Below, piece by piece: positions 47,415 to 61,300 of a DNA stretch of 64,000 bases (position 1 is its first letter; each line of letters opens with the position of its first letter). The DNA is from Oryza sativa Japonica Group (Eukaryota; Streptophyta; Magnoliopsida; Poales; Poaceae): NCBI RefSeq assembly GCF_034140825.1, contig NC_089039.1, positions 27,664,501-27,728,500 of the forward strand, read 5' to 3'. Under the pieces are notes generated by a model. It was given only the letters and a program-made list of their open reading frames with translations, was not told the DNA's origin and searched no databases. Position numbers and translations under genes: made by a program.

Positions 47415-50400
47415 ATGGAGGAGAGAATACCTCTGCTCTCGAAACGATTCCCGGCGGACGGCACCGCCGGAGTGGGAGGAGGGAGGGAGGAGGAGGGCGG
47501 AGATAGGTGGTGGAGCGGGCTGGCGCGGGAGGCAGGAAAGGTGGGGTCCATGGCGCTGCCCATGGCCGCGATGAGCGTGGCGCAGAACGCCGTGCAGGTG
47601 GCGTCCAACATGATGGTGGGGCACCTCCCCGGCGTCCTCCCGCTCTCCGCCTCCGCCATCGCCACCTCCCTCGCCAGCGTCTCCGGCTTCAGCCTCCTCG
47701 TACGTCGTCATCGCATATCCTGATTTCCCCACTCGTTCACGCGTCCTCGATTTGCTTATATCCATATTTGTTGCCTGCGTGATTTGGTCTCATTGGATTA
47801 ACTGTTTAGCACTTTAGCCAGAGAGGCACGTTTCACGGTTTCAGATATTGTTCAATGTGGCGTTCAAATTTAGCAGTAGGAGGACAGGCAAAAAGTTTAG
47901 CCGTACAAGCGGCTGGTTAGTTTGGAAGGGGGATTTTGATTGGAACAGTGCCTAAAATTTTTGCTGGAATACTGTTTGAACATTTGGCGTGTTCCAAACA
48001 TTCTGAAATAAATCATGGATATAGCATAGTAAGTAGCAGATTTTTTTTTTTTGGGTATACAAGTAGCAGTTTGCAAACCTACAAAATTTAAAATCAACGT
48101 TCTCCTAAATATAGAGATAAATAACAAGTTACACTACTAGTCTACTACTCCACGCTGAATGCTTTTCTAGGATGAATTTTAAATTGCCTGCACAGATGGT
48201 GAGCTAGTCAATTGTCACGATTTCAACTAGCTTTCAGAATCTGCGAAGTGTGTACAGCCTAGAGGACTACTTCGATACTCTGGCGAAATATTCTGTAGGA
48301 TTTTTTTTTTTTACTTTTCTCTTCAGTTGTACACGGATTGCCTTTTTAGTTTGTGATCTTAATTTTGAAACCACCCATAATTTGAATTTTGAACTTGTAA
48401 AACAGGTTGGAATGGCAAGTGGATTAGAAACTCTCTGCGGTCAAGCTTATGGGGCAAAACAGTATGACAAGTTAGGAGTGCAAACCTACAGAGCAATAGT
48501 CACACTAACAGTAGTCACAATTCCCATCTCACTTCTATGGGTATTCATAGGCAAACTCTTGACCCTAATAGGTCAGGACCCCGTGATCTCACATGAAGCT
48601 GGAAGATACATAGTGTGGTTGATTCCAGGACTCTTCGCATACGCGGTCTGCCAGCCTCTCACAAAATTTCTGCAGTCTCAGAGTCTAATATTTCCCATGC
48701 TCTGGTCCTCCATTGCAACTCTGCTCCTGCACATCCCTCTGTCTTGGCTGTTGGTGTTCAAGACCAGCATGGGATTTACTGGAGCTGCTTTAGCAATTAG
48801 CATATCTTACTGGTTGAATACATTCATGCTCGCTGCATACATCAGATTCTCATGTTCTTGTAAGGTGACTCGCTCGCCTCCTACAATCGAGGCATTCAGA
48901 GGAGTCGGTTTGTTTCTGCGAATAGCACTACCATCTGCACTAATGTTATGGTAATTACAGTAGCTTCAGAATCTCCTTGTTTTATATGTAAGTATTTCTT
49001 ATTTCCTGTTAAAAAATTCCCACTTATTGGATTAATGGATTTTCTTCTATTATTTTGTAGTTTTGAATGGTGGTCATTTGAGATCCTTGTTCTCCTGTCA
49101 GGACTTCTACCCAACCCAGAGCTTGAAAGTTCAGTTCTTTCCATATGGTAAGAAAATAAGAGTCCTCAATGTCGCACTTAACAATATATTCTCTTATAGC
49201 TGCACCTTTTGTTATTTTATAAGCACTCCATTTATGCAGCTTGACGACTACCTCTTTGATGTATACTATACCATATGGTCTTGGAGGCGCTGCAAGGTAG
49301 AAGCCAAACCACTACTGTGAATGATTATTTTTTCTCAGAGAATAATCATGTGTTAACAGCCTTGTGAATTTTGTTTTAATGAACAGCACTCGAGTAGCAA
49401 ATGAGTTAGGCGCTGGGAATCCTGAAGGAGCTCGATCGGCTGTTCACCTTGTAATGTCTATTGCTGGGACAGAGGCAGTTCTTGTTACTGGGATGCTGTT
49501 TGCAGCACAGCGCATCTTGGGCTATGCTTACAGCAGTGATGAGGAGGTTGTCACATATTTCACCTCAATGGTTCCTTTTGTGTGCATCTCAGTTGCTGCT
49601 GATAGCCTACAAGGAGTTTTATCAGGTTACATTTCCTAACATTTGATTTATCTGTTAATTATTCATTCCCTTCAAAAGAATGGAAAAAATGGAGTATTCA
49701 GCTATGCCTGAAGTTTTCGAAAATTTGATCTAACTGGCCTTGCCTCTCTCTTATTTCATTTTTTTTATATAACTGGTTCTTATAGTTTTGGGGCCATTAC
49801 ATTTACACCATTCAGTATCTTTAGCCTGTTAGCCCAACGGTATCTTTTACCCCTTAGTTTGATTGCTTAATTCAATGTGTGCGCTGTTGTCAAATCTCTA
49901 CCAAGACCTCAGGTAGCAAGTTAATTTCAGTCACTCCGGTATCGTAAAGACATACCAGGTAACTTGCCGCTTCTTGTTTTTCCTTTGTTCAATGAAACTA
50001 ATGCTATTTTGTGTTGTGGAGGCCGACATTGTTACTCGGGGAGTTACCTGTTTGTTCCTTCAAACATGTGCTCTTACGTGAACATGGATATGGTGGTGTT
50101 TACAATCAACACGCATCTATCAGCGATGTCGTCTTAAGTGTGGACTCCACTTCACTAAGTATGCAATTACACCTTTCCCCTGGCTAGTGGTAGACTGGTA
50201 GTGTGGCACTGGTGTTTGCTTCACAGGTCTATTTCATTGTTTGTGCTTCTGAGCAGTTGTGGACATGCCAAAAACAATGAACTGAACTTGCGAAAACACA
50301 CATCTCATTCAGCTCCAGCACGGAAACATACTATTGTTTCTCCTCTCTAGAAGATTATATCAAGATAGATGCACCACACGTCATTGCTTAACACTGACAG

Positions 50401-50819
50401 ATATTACTTGTTATCAGGTATTGCTCGGGGTTGCGGATGGCAGCACCTGGGAGCCTATGTAAACCTCGGTTCATTCTACCTGGTTGGCATTCCGGTAGCC
50501 CTACTTCTTGGCTTTGGTTTCAAGATGGAAGGCAAAGGGCTTTGGCTGGGCATCGCCTGTGGTTCCGTATTACAATTCTTGCTTCTCGCCGTCATTGCAT
50601 TCTTCAGCAACTGGCAAAAGATGGTTTGTTTCTTTATCTGAAACTCCAAGCCTTCTCCCCAACATCATCAAATCTTGATCACTCGAAAACTGAATCATGT
50701 TTCTCCCGCCTACTGACCTGATGCTGCTTCTGCAGGCCGAGAAAGCGAGGGAGAGAATTTTCGGCGAGACACCGTCAGAGAAGCAACATTTGGTGCTTGA
50801 TGCAACGAATTCGGTCTGA
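47415..50819 (+). CDS. MATE family efflux transporter (DTX-like)
   Basis: Seven exons join to 500 residues, standard for plant MATE proteins: 47415-47699, 48406-48950, 49061-49147, 49240-49296, 49387-49625, 50418-50623, 50736-50819. The protein has a short acidic and Gly-rich N-terminus, then about 12 hydrophobic segments in two MatE halves. Typical motifs are [20 protein letters not shown] after the first helices, [18 protein letters not shown] mid-protein, and [16 protein letters not shown] in the second half. Such carriers export organic cations, alkaloids, flavonoids or citrate in exchange for protons or sodium, at the plasma membrane or tonoplast. The substrate cannot be read from sequence. 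It resembles the common DTX detoxification clade rather than the citrate transporters, which have a long cytosolic loop. Confidence 0.95.
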
Positions 50820-51638
50820 TTCTGCATCCTGATCCGTTGACGCGAACTGAAGCGGATGATCGGATCATGTGGAGGAGACTGGCTCCTCTGGATGTGTAGG
50901 GAATCTGCTGAAGAAGTAAAGCAGTGTGCATAGTTGTACTGTTGCATTTGTTGGATCCGGGAGAATGTATCAAGAACTCTATGTGAAATGTATGATGGCG
51001 ATATGTATGTACGAGATCGAGGTTCCGAATACTTCCAGCCTATAGAAGTATAGATAAATTTTCCACTCTTCGTGGACAGAAAGAATAAAAGGCTAATCTT
51101 CTCTCGGAAAATGAGGCTAACCTCTTCTGAATGACTTATCATAACTTCGCCAAATACCAAAAAAGGCTTTTTTTTTTTACATCATACAGCGTAATTACAT
51201 ATTTACATGTAATTGATGCATGATCAGGCATTCCAAGGATCACACTCCTTTTGGCAAATTATCTTGATGTTTATTACCATTAGCAGACTATTGCTTTGGA
51301 GATATTTAACCATTTGCCACATTTAGATGTGGCAATTAACTTTTTGCCATTGGACCCACATGTCATAGACACGTGTGGATCCACATGTCATTGAGATAGG
51401 GGTGGCAAATAGTTATTTGCTAAATCTAAAAGTGGCAAATAGTTAAAAGCCCCGTTGCTTTGTCCCCAGTAACAAGATTAAATCATCTGTAAGTTAAATT
51501 AATCGAAGAGGAAACTTTCGTTTCACCTTGAAATGCATGTGCCCTCTCAGACCATGGCGTCTTTGCTAGTTCCTCGGTCTCCTTCAGGGCTTGTTCGATT
51601 AATCCCCAAGATAGTTCCTTTGCCTTCTTCATGACTTG
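50820..51638. other. MATE 3' untranslated region and intergenic DNA
   Basis: The first 250-300 bases are probably the MATE trailer. At 51300-51450 a loose inverted repeat (aaccatttgccacattt paired with ctaaaagtggcaaatagtt) suggests another MITE of about 150 bp with unclear ends. Confidence 0.4.
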
Positions 51639-51785
51639 GGCCTGGTTTAGTTCCAAACTTTTTCTTCAAACTTCCAACTTTTCCATCACATCAAAATTTA
51701 CCTACACACACAAACTTTCAACTTTTTCATCACATCGGTCCAATTTTAATCAAACATCTAATTTTGAAGTGAACTAAACACACCC
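51639..51785. mobile_element. Tourist-like MITE, 147 bp
   Basis: Same family and same length as 7493-7639: it starts GGCCTGGTTTAGTTCC and ends GAACTAAACACACCC, flanked by TTG on both sides (51636-51638, 51786-51788), a variant of the usual TTA. Confidence 0.78.
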
Positions 51786-52014
51786 TTGTTCGGTTAATCC
51801 CCAGGAGGGAGGGTGATACTGATGATCAAGTCAGTAGACTGCTATCTGCTTGGAGCAGCAAACTTCTTCAGGAATTCGCCTCTTCATGCATTCTGCAGCC
51901 CATTGTGAAAGTGAAAGCCACACGGCAGCTGCCACTCTTAGCCGACCTGGCGTGACAATTTCTTCTCTTTGCTTTTGGCTCATGGCTAGAGTTCACTACA
52001 CAAAAGACATTAGA

Positions 52015-52118
52015 CACTCCTACTACCCCCCCGCAAAAAAAAAAAAAAGACACTCCTACTACCCACACCCTTTTTATTTAGACATTACACACTCCTACTA
52101 CCCACACCCTTTTTATTT
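52015..52118 (+). repeat. short direct repeats of cactcctactaccc
   Basis: Two perfect 29 bp copies (52051-52079 and 52090-52118) and one partial copy (52015-52030) are separated by an A-rich stretch and a short spacer. This looks like local slippage or repair. Confidence 0.8.
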
Positions 52119-53312
52119 GAGAAATTTGAGGATTCAGCATACAGCCCTACAGGGATCAGTCATTGTCATTTTAGGGGTTCCTGAATTCCATACTTGAAAA
52201 TATAGTCCACAACATTCATCAGTTCACTATATGGTAGTTTCAAAAAAGAAACACATAAATGGATTATCTATGTCCATATGACCCATATCATACCGTCATG
52301 TGAGGTCATTTCACAAATGCAGAGGATAAAAACTTGAACGCCACAGCGTGCATCTAGCTCAGTAGCTTCAGTAACATTACAAAAATGAGATACATATACA
52401 GCCGGTGAAGCCAACCAAAAAAGATAGTACTCCAGGCTCAAGGTCACACTCCAGCTCTGCACCCTGTTGATCTCATTTTTCAACAGAAATTATTCCATGT
52501 TTCTTGTTAGTGACAGAGAATTCATCGACCGAACAAGAAACACATGATGGCACCATCGGATTGGCCAGTGTGTTGTAAGATCATTGGGCTTTCAAAATGC
52601 CAATTGACAGGATATTAACACTGGCACCCCAATCCGCATCAACCATCAAACCATGAGAAAGCACAGTTAAAAACTGTGAACAGAACCTGCACTCGGCAAA
52701 GACAGCAGATTCAAAACTTGCACACGTGCACTAAAATTACACGAAGAATGCAGCACAAGGTTAACTTCCAAGTAGTGCATAGAAGTATATGCCAGCAAAA
52801 ACAAAAAATCAGTCTGGCAACTTCCCGATAAAATTCCCTAATGCATTTACTGACAAGTGACAACTGACCCAAGAGGTTATATTAACTCAATTTCCTAAAC
52901 GCCTCTTCGGCATGACATAATAACAACTTCACAGCTTTACAAAATAGCTATTTTCAAACCCAATGCTTCTCCTGCATGACAGATTCGCAATTTCAAAAGT
53001 TTACAAGACCACTTTCACATCCTAATTCGTACTAACTCCGTCCCAAAATATAGGGGATTTTGCGCATGTAACTATCGGGGATTTTGCCCAAAATATATTT
53101 TGGGACAAAGGTACTACAGTACATCATTCTTGCATGTAACTGATGCACATTTACAGCATTCTGAGGACATTTCACAAAGTAAATCTCCGATTATTACTAT
53201 ACATCATCGATTTATCCACAGTAACCATGTCAATCATTCGTGCATTTAAGTTGAATCTAAAATCGAAGAGGAAATCTGCATCTAACCTTGAAAATTGAAA
53301 TGAGGATGCTGA
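52119..53312. other. intergenic and bL12m 3' region, with small Stowaway-like MITE
   Basis: No coding gene. At 53035-53111 a 77 bp element has ends actccgtcccaaaatata and atattttgggacaaag with flanking TA, a deleted Stowaway. The last 150-300 bases should be the trailer of the bL12m gene. Confidence 0.5.
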
Positions 53313-53909
53313 TCAGTCCATGACGACCTTGGCACCAACAGCCTTCATCTTATCGATGATTGTCCGAGCCTCCTCCTTCGAGACACCACCCTTGATCACA
53401 GCGGGTGCCTTCTCCACTAGCTCCTTCGCCTCCTTCAGACCCAGGTCGGTGAATGACCGGATCTCCTTGATCACCTTGATCTTGCTCGCCGCATCGAACG
53501 CCTCCAAGCGCAGCTCGAACACCGTCTTCTCAGCCGCCGCCGCCCCACCGGCCTTCTCCCCGGCGGCGCCCGCGGCACCCGCGCCGCCGCCGCCGCCGAG
53601 GCCCGCGGCGGAGTTGAGGATGGCGATGGGGGGAGCGGGGACGTCGAGGCGGCGGAGGAGGAGGGCGGAGAGAGCGGCGGACTCGGCGAGGGTGAGGGAG
53701 GAGACGTCCTCGACGAGGCGCCAGACGCGGTCGGAGGGCGGTGGGCGGGACGGGGCGGTGGGGTCGAAGGTGGAGGCGTCGTAGTCAGTGGGGAGCTTGC
53801 GGACGTCGATGAGCTCCTCCGCGGCGGCGGCGGAGAAGGAGGCCCAGGAGAGGCTGCCGTGGCGGAGGAGGCGGAGGCGGTGGCCGGAGCGGAGGAGCGA
53901 GGCGGCCAT
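53313..53909 (-). CDS. mitochondrial ribosomal protein bL12m (L7/L12)
   Basis: A single exon encodes 198 residues. The first 30 or so are Arg/Leu/Ser-rich without acids ([19 protein letters not shown]), a mitochondrial targeting sequence. A helical dimerisation region (about 65-92, [20 protein letters not shown]) is joined by a Gly/Ala hinge (about 101-125) to the globular C-terminal domain (126-198). This last part aligns with bacterial L7/L12 ([20 protein letters not shown], then [17 protein letters not shown]). Plastid L12 is also of this family, but the presequence and the divergent N-terminal domain favour mitochondria. Multiple copies form the ribosomal stalk that recruits and activates the translation GTPases. 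Confidence 0.93.
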   Translation of the reverse strand: MAASLLRSGHRLRLLRHGSLSWASFSAAAAEELIDVRKLPTDYDASTFDPTAPSRPPPSDRVWRLVEDVSSLTLAESAALSALLLRRLDVPAPPIAILNSAAGLGGGGGAGAAGAAGEKAGGAAAAEKTVFELRLEAFDAASKIKVIKEIRSFTDLGLKEAKELVEKAPAVIKGGVSKEEARTIIDKMKAVGAKVVMD

Positions 53910-53927
53910 GGCGGCGACCGGCGAGGC

Positions 53928-54073
53928 TAGGGTTCTCTGGTGTCAGTGTGTTCGACGCGGTGCGGGAGCTGAGGTTTTGGACTGAAGAGGCCTCGTTTTT
54001 AGAAATTTCAGATCTGAAGAAGCCCACTTTGGCCCAGAAAGGGCCCATTTATATATCTTTTGATGGGCTGGGC
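53928..54073 (-). promoter_or_regulatory. compact promoter of the bL12m gene: telo-box, TATA, site II motifs
   Basis: On the minus strand, upstream of the ATG, come AACCCTA (53934-53928), then TGGGCC-type boxes at 54031-54036 and 54041-54048, a TATATAAAT stretch (54056-54047), and GCCCAGCCCA (54073-54064). The pairing of telo-box and site II elements is well known in plant genes for ribosomal and mitochondrial proteins. Confidence 0.6.
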
Positions 54074-54972
54074 GGCTACTCTGCAAGCTAAAAAAAACTG
54101 AATGCCATTTTGGTGTACAAATTATTTCACTCTTGTCTTCTCAAAGTAAAAAGTTGGCGAATAATAGTTTGAGATAAAACTGAAGATAACATTGTGCTGG
54201 AAGTGAAAATAATAATAATAATAATGTATTAATAAACGTTTGGATCGTGCTACACTGATAGGAAGATGAACAATGCTCATTGTCGGATCAATCACGACAG
54301 TTGCAAATCCCTGGGGAAAGAATCAACATATCAGTCATCGATTTGACAAAAATATCATCGCAGCTCATTCTGGATTAAAGTTTAAACACTACTACAGCAG
54401 TGGCACCAACATTTGTGCTGTGTCATGACTCAGCAATCAGTCGGAAAAAATCATGTATCAGCTGCTATCCCTCTGAATGAACACCTTGTTGATTGAACAC
54501 ACCTCATATCTGAACCACTAAATCCATCTGCCTATCGATTTCAAACAGACTCCACGAGCAGTGCCAACCAAATTTGGATAGACAGATACGACATCAAACG
54601 GCTGAGATCACGATCCAAATGCTAAACCACTGGCTGATCCATCCAAATCCGCTAAAAACCTTCAAATAATTGTCATCATCCTCAGAAAAAAAATAAGATA
54701 CGGTGGGACAATCGGGGTTCCAAGGAATCTTCTTCCACTGTAGCATCGATAGCACCCACCTCGTGGTCCATTTCCAGCCGCGATTTGGTCCCGATCGATC
54801 ACGCTGTCGACCGGTGAGAGCGTGCAATGGATCTCCGAACCAACCAACCATATGCAAATCAGGTTCCTTGCTTGCATTATCAGCTCATCGCCACAATTCC
54901 AATTCCATTTCATGCATAAGGTACGCGTGGTCCAATTAATCCCCGATTCATGCGCTGTATGCAAATCACATC
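54074..54972. other. intergenic, no gene seen
   Basis: AT-rich, with only short frames. No RNA gene or bounded repeat was recognised. Confidence 0.35.
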
Positions 54973-54975
54973 TAA

Positions 54976-55263
54976 GAGCATTCCCAACCCAATGACTAAG
55001 ATGATGTCTATAGCATTAAATAAGTTGCCACATAGGAAAAAAAATAATGTGACAAGTGAATAAATGAGGAAAGATAAGTAAACCATGTCTTGCATGAGAC
55101 ATGGTTTCTACACAACATCCAAGATATCATGTGAGATAAGTAGCATTAAATTGAAGTATATAATAGTGGTGTTTGCATTGGAATAGTAGTGTCTAGTACT
55201 AGTTTTTTTTTATGATGTGGAGTTTATGGAAACCATGTCTATTGTTATGGATTAGGACTGTCC
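54976..55263. mobile_element. Tourist-like MITE, about 288 bp
   Basis: The ends are diverged inverted repeats (gagcattcccaaccca and the inverse of ggattaggactgtcc), flanked by TAA (54973-54975, 55264-55266). The interior has two copies of accatgtct and one catgagacatggt palindrome. Confidence 0.55.
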
Positions 55264-55774
55264 TAAGTCTGGTTTCTTTAAGTTTTTGCAGCTCGGGGCC
55301 CGAGGAGAGGATTGCCAGGTTTGACCTTTGGGAAGCTTAACAATGGTAGATGCTGATGAGATATGGCTAATCATCTCGATCTGTTTAGTAATCTAGGGTT
55401 GGTTCATTGCTGGATGGCACTTTGGTACAGGAGGAGAAGAAGAATCTTTTGGAAGAATCGGATGCCAAAGCATAGAGGAATATACTGCTGCGAGATTTTT
55501 ATTACAGTACTACATGTGTTGCCGAAGGATTGGGATTGGAGCCTTTTTGTGACGTGTTCGTGTTTGGTGTGGTTTATCACATCTGTCTGCTTGATCTACT
55601 CTCTTTATAAACATTAGCAATTTCAGCATTTGGAATCTATTCATAAATATAAGTATTTCTAAGTGCAAATCAAGTTTCTATTCATAAACCAAGGACGGGA
55701 AGGAGTAGCGATGTAGTAGTAGAGTCGTGAAAACAATATCCTGTGTTTGAGAGGAGGGAAAAGCAGTAGATTAA

Positions 55775-56059
55775 GGTCATATTTGATTCAGCTTAGATAT
55801 TATAATCTAGATTATTAGGAGTAAGCTGAAACAAACAAGCAGATTATTATACTAGATTACTATAATCTATAATCTCCTCTAGAGGAGCTTTTTCTAGATT
55901 ATTGAGTGGCTAAAGATCCACTACCATTAAATGTCTCTAATAATGCAGAGAAACAAACAACTCGTAGATTATTTTATATCAGCTTATTATAATCCAGTTT
56001 AGAGTAATCTGACTTAATAATCTAGATTACAATAATTTTAAACTGAAACAAACAGGACC
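55775..56059. mobile_element. Tourist-like MITE, 285 bp
   Basis: The ends pair as GGTCATATTTGATTCAGCTTA and the inverse of AACTGAAACAAACAGGACC, flanked by TAA (55772-55774, 56060-56062). The interior is full of taatctagatta palindromes. Confidence 0.75.
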
Positions 56060-56062
56060 TAA

Positions 56063-58363
56063 AAATATTTAGGTGAGCGATTATTGTTGATTAATTGAAA
56101 GTATAGTCATTTTAAATTTAAAAACAGGTTAATGTATTTCTTTTAAAAAATAACTTATCTATATTTTAAAAACACAACATTTAACAACTAAGGAAACATG
56201 CGCGTGGAAAACAGTCGCTTTCCGTTATTCTCTCATTCTAACGAACGCACGAACACTCTCAGTAATAGTGAGATCAATGAATCGTATATGTGCATCTTTC
56301 GTGTGCGCGCACCCAAAAAAAAAAAAAACTCTGTACCACGTACAGTCAACTTGCATATCGCGAACAGGGAACTCGCCCCGTAAGGTGAGTCCGTTCAGTG
56401 TACCCTCGCCGCCGTATCAGCAGCAGCAGCACATCGTCCTCCTCGTCCATTCGTCCGTCCTGTTACGCTGATTTCCGCTGCGAGCGCCGGTGATGAGGTG
56501 ACGACGGTGTGACACCATTTGACTCAAACAGCCTCTCCTCGGGCCTCGTGCCGGTCAAATGGCACGGCCGGCTCCAAGCCGGACATGCCGCCCCGCCCGC
56601 CCGCGCCACCCGTGGCCGTCGCCTGCGTCGCGCGGGCTTGGGCGCGACGCCCAAGCCAACACGTGCCGATCGGGACAGGGGCCGCACGTACGGCCCGGAT
56701 CGCTCCGGACGCGGATCGTACAGCCAGCGCCGCGGTTGTCGCCACCACCGTGTCCTCCTCTCCTTATCTGCTAGTACTACGACTACCCGCGGCTAACCGA
56801 GAAAACGAACAAGCGGAATCGAACAAATTGAGCTCACCGTCGTCATAGTAGCTTTTACCTAACGCTTACTCTATTTTTTTTTCTTCTTTAACAAGGACCC
56901 CATGGCAATTGCAGTGTAGGTAGACTGGTGCCGTCATTTATCCCTGCCCATGTATCTAGACCGGATCGTTTCTACAAACAAATGGTGTGCTAGATACGGT
57001 CGAAAATGATCAAAAAAAAAAAGAGATACGGTCGAAACCTGCTTAAATTCGGCAACTGTTTGCTAAAAAATCTGTTCGGCATGCCGTATATGAGTATTTG
57101 GTGCATTTTGGGCGAATTTTTTTCAAAAAATGTAAATGAAACTCACGTGACATGCACCATCGGAGATACGCAAGGAGTTTACATATTTTTTTGTATGCAT
57201 TAATTCGGTTCTCTAATATATTTTCTACAAATTTCTTTCTTCCAATTTTAGTGCTCCCTCAAACCGTTCAGTTCATCGAGTTTAATGAGATATCTGAAAT
57301 TTATCTTCTCACTAGGGCTCATATTTAAACAAGATCAATTTAACTTATAAACATTTGGGAGTGTTCGGCAGGCCAGCTGCCACAGCTGCGGCTGCGCACA
57401 GCGAGGATGGCACTGTTCATGCCGGCTACGCCGCAGCCACAAAAATAATAGCCGAACAGGTCTTTTATATTCAATATAAACATTTAAAGGATATGAAGCT
57501 TTGCTAAACAGAGCAATTATAAGCCGCCATAATGCAGAAGCTACCACACCAAGACATCCGTGTGTCACCAGCCACGTGACACGGCGATGAATGGGATTTT
57601 GGATACAAGACGCAAAAATACAACAAAGGTAGTTGGAACTCGGCGACGAAATCCACCGTACCCCGGGTTTTGCCAGCCCAGGAACCCCCGCCCGGGACCC
57701 TCTGCCAGCCAGCCCCGTTACAGGTGCGGTGGCCACCCGCCCACACGACGGACCAGCCCAACAACGCCGCGGCGCCTGCGCCTCCTCTCGGTCTCGCGGA
57801 GTCGGTGGCGCCGCGGCCGCTGCGGCGTTGGGCGGCGCGCGCGCCCCCGAAGGCCGAAGCGTTACGTGGAGGCCGCACGCACGCCGACCCCCCCTCCCCT
57901 CGTCTCCGTCGTCGTCATCATCCACTCTCCTCTCCCCTGGTTTTAAAGAAGACGAGACCGCCACTTCTTCGTCTCATCCAACCCAAGTACCCAACCCGCG
58001 TCGTCATCGTCGTCTTCCTACTTCCTCCTCCTCCCCACCCCACGCACGCGCGTGCGGCGCCGATCGCGGCCGACGCCGAGATTTCCGCGTGCGCGTGGAG
58101 ATAGGGCACACCCGTTCTCTCTCTCCCTCTCTCGGGCTCTGAAGTAATCCTTCGCTTCTGCTTCTTTCTTCTTCTGCATGTCCTGTCTGTCCCCCTCGTC
58201 TCGTCTCGTCTCGTCTCGTCTCTTGCTTTCGCCTCTCCTGACCTGACCGCGACAATCCGTGGTGGTTATATCGCGCAGGCGCTTCGCTTGGTTTGGCGTG
58301 TTGTTTGGCTGCCGCGGCAGTTTTCTCCTGTCACATATCGCAGAGGGTTCTGGAAGTGGGAAC
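56063..58363. other. intergenic and PSS leader region
   Basis: AT-rich MITE debris to about 56200, then a GC-rich island at 56400-56850 whose frames carry no domain. A second GC-rich stretch at 57640-58140 is probably the phosphatidylserine synthase promoter and 5' leader. A leader intron is likely from about 58143 (AA|GTAATC) to about 58343 (CACATATCGCAG), which would skip an in-frame upstream ATG at 58259. Confidence 0.45.
58195..58219 (+). repeat. (CTCGT)5 microsatellite before the PSS gene
   Basis: Five perfect CTCGT units, within the predicted leader intron. It is a likely length polymorphism. Confidence 0.9.
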
Positions 58364-61300
58364 ATGGAGGCGAAGCAGAGGACGAGGCATCGCGACGGAG
58401 AGGAGAGGAGGCTCGTAGCGGCGGCGGATGGCGGCGCCGAGGAGTACGACCCATGGACGGCGTGGCTCTACAAGCCGCACACCATCTCGGTGCTCCTCGT
58501 CGGTGCTTGCCTTCTAATGTAAGTGCTCTTCCACGATTAAATTTCACAAATTCGTTTTTATTTTTTTTTCTCGCTTTGCTGCCTCTGCCTGTGACTTAAG
58601 GGCTAAGGCTGTAAATTTCTTGGTGGGAGAACTGGAAAAAAAGGCCTTGTTGTGTTGGGGCAAAGTACAATTCAACAGATGCCAGGGCTTCTGCCTATCA
58701 GGTGCATCAACAGTGTCAGAGTTGAAAGCAGGGCATGTAGTACTCATTGTGATTTTTTTACTTTCTCTGAAAGAAAAAGGTGAAATTTTTGGGTCGGGAA
58801 ATTTAGTGATTTTGTGCCAGCAAGTTGAGGTTTCTGAATGATTGAACGAACATGAAAGCATGGCAGTCTGGTTCAGCAAGGCTAGCAAACAACCGAGCGT
58901 ACGAGTGGCTGAGGAGAATCGGAATCATGTTCAAGAATCTCGTGCGAAAGCTTCCCTAGAACAATCATTTTTTCCCATATCATTTTTAGCAGGTGCAAAT
59001 TACATGGGAAGTACATTCCTCTCGTCCCTTTTTTTTAACTGTAGAAACGGCTCACCAAGAACTTTATTGTTGCTATTGCTTCATGAAAGGATTAAGCATA
59101 TAACTTTGTGTCTGAAACAACCATTAGCTAGGCTAGGCTGTTGAGTGGTTGGTTGTGAACTTGCTGGGGCGTTCTCCTTTTCACTTTCTCGTGGTGCTGT
59201 CTGATTTCATGTTCAATCATGTTCCCGTTTCAGTTGGGCAAGTGGAGCGCTTGATCCAGAGGGTGCTTCTTATCACAGTAGTGCGACATCTATTAAGAGG
59301 TAATGACCGAAAACCTTTTTTTTTTACTTTACTGGAAAGTGATGCAATCATCTAAGGGAACTCTGGTTACTTCTCTACTTTGATTGTGTCTTTTGGACTT
59401 GAGCTGTTCTCCTCTCACCACTGCACAATGATTGGGAGAGAGTGACACTGACTCATATTTTCTCACTGACACTCTCCAGGGGTGTCTGGGCTATGATTGC
59501 AGTCTTCCTTGCTTACTGCACTCTCCAAGCACCTTCAACGTGAGTTAGCCCCCCTCTTCTTATATGTATTTCAAACATTGGAACTATGTTAGTGCAGTGG
59601 CTGTCGTTGTCAGGCATTTTTCTTTAAGTAGGGAAATTGAAGGTTTTCTGCTTCAAAGAGGTGACCCACGTGTTACTGTATGAGTGAGACCATATAGTGG
59701 CCAATTCTCTTGAAAGTGTAGGGCTTATTATTCGTCAGGTTGTTTTTAATGGTGACACAAAAATTACCTTGAGGGACCCAATACCAATGCCATTCTCATG
59801 CTGTTTTTGTACTTGCTACTTTTGTCTTCTTTATCTCCTTGGGTTCATAACAATTTGAGAACCTGTAAATCTACTGTGCATCTCTAATATTTTTGCATGA
59901 TGATGATTCAATGTTCTGGCAATATTGTCACAGGATACTTATTAGGCCCCATCCTGCTGTCTGGCGCCTGGTGCACGGACTGGCTGTCGTTTACCTTGTC
60001 GCTCTAGCCTTTCTTCTTTTCCAGGTTAGTTGTTACTATTGAAAAATTCATACATCGATAAAGTAGGACAAAAAATGCCCTTTCAATAATATCCCATGCA
60101 CGTAAAATGTTAGAAAATGGCGGGAGATGTCTATTATTCATAGGGTTATTTTGGGAAGTTCTTACAGGAGCGTGAAGTGGCAAGTATTTGTGAAAGAAAA
60201 AACTTGAGATCCAAGCAAATGCAAATTGTCTTGTCAAAAAAAAAAGTTGGAAGTCTTGTATCCAAACTATTTGATTATCAAAATTCAGTATAAATGGCAT
60301 TTTTTCAAGACTCTTGAGCGAGGGGCCTCAACTACGTAGAGATATGCTACATCTTGGATATCTTGTACTGTAATAATTCTTATTTCTTTCTCGTTTTCCA
60401 GAACCGCGATGATGCTCGCCAGTTCATGAAACACCTTTACCCTGATCTTGGAGTTGGTAATATCTTTACATCGAAAGGATTTACACTGGAAATTAAATAT
60501 TGTAGAAGAAATGGTGCTGACAAACATTTCTGTACACTAATGCAGAATTGCCGGAGAGATCTTATGGAGCTGACTGCCGTCTGTATGTTCCGGAAAACCC
60601 TAAAAACAAGTTCATAAATATTTATGTATGATTTTTCATTTGAACCTTCCTATTTCATGCTCTGGTTTTTGTTATTATTGTAGTTATTATCATTGTTATT
60701 ACCCCATCATATTTGACGGTTTGATATACATATAGGAGACATTATTTGACGAATTTGTGGTTGCCCATATTTTGGGTTGGTGGGGTAAAGCCGTAATGAT
60801 ACGAAACCAGCTTCTTCTTTGGGTCCTCTCGATTGGTTTCGAGCTAATGGAGGTTAGATATGGTTACTCAACCTTTTGTTATCTTTTACTTGTTATCTCT
60901 AACAAGGTATTGTGCTTATTATGACCTTTTGCAGCTTACATTCAGACATATGTTGCCAAACTTTAATGAGTGCTGGTGGGATAGTATTATTTTGGATATC
61001 TTGATCTGCAACTGGTTTGGTAGGACAATCGGAGACAGCTGACTTTCATGTTGTATACATTCAGTGACATTGATGATACATTTTTTACATCTAAAGTTAT
61101 TAGTAAAACAAAGTTAGGCAGATTAAAATAATATAGTGTTTTTGGGTTTGCATATTTTATACAGTTTGTTTGGATCTAACTCTTATCAACTGAACATGAT
61201 AATATAGAAAATGAATAGCGATGTGATGTATCTGAGAGTTTTAAGAAGAAAACTTAGACCTGATGCACATGCATACTGCTGACATTAAACACTTACTGTT

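Noticed and set aside
58259-58363. Upstream in-frame start for the phosphatidylserine synthase
   Set aside because: The segment ends in a good splice acceptor (cacatatcgcag) and is probably leader intron. The ATG at 58364 gives the usual family N-terminus.
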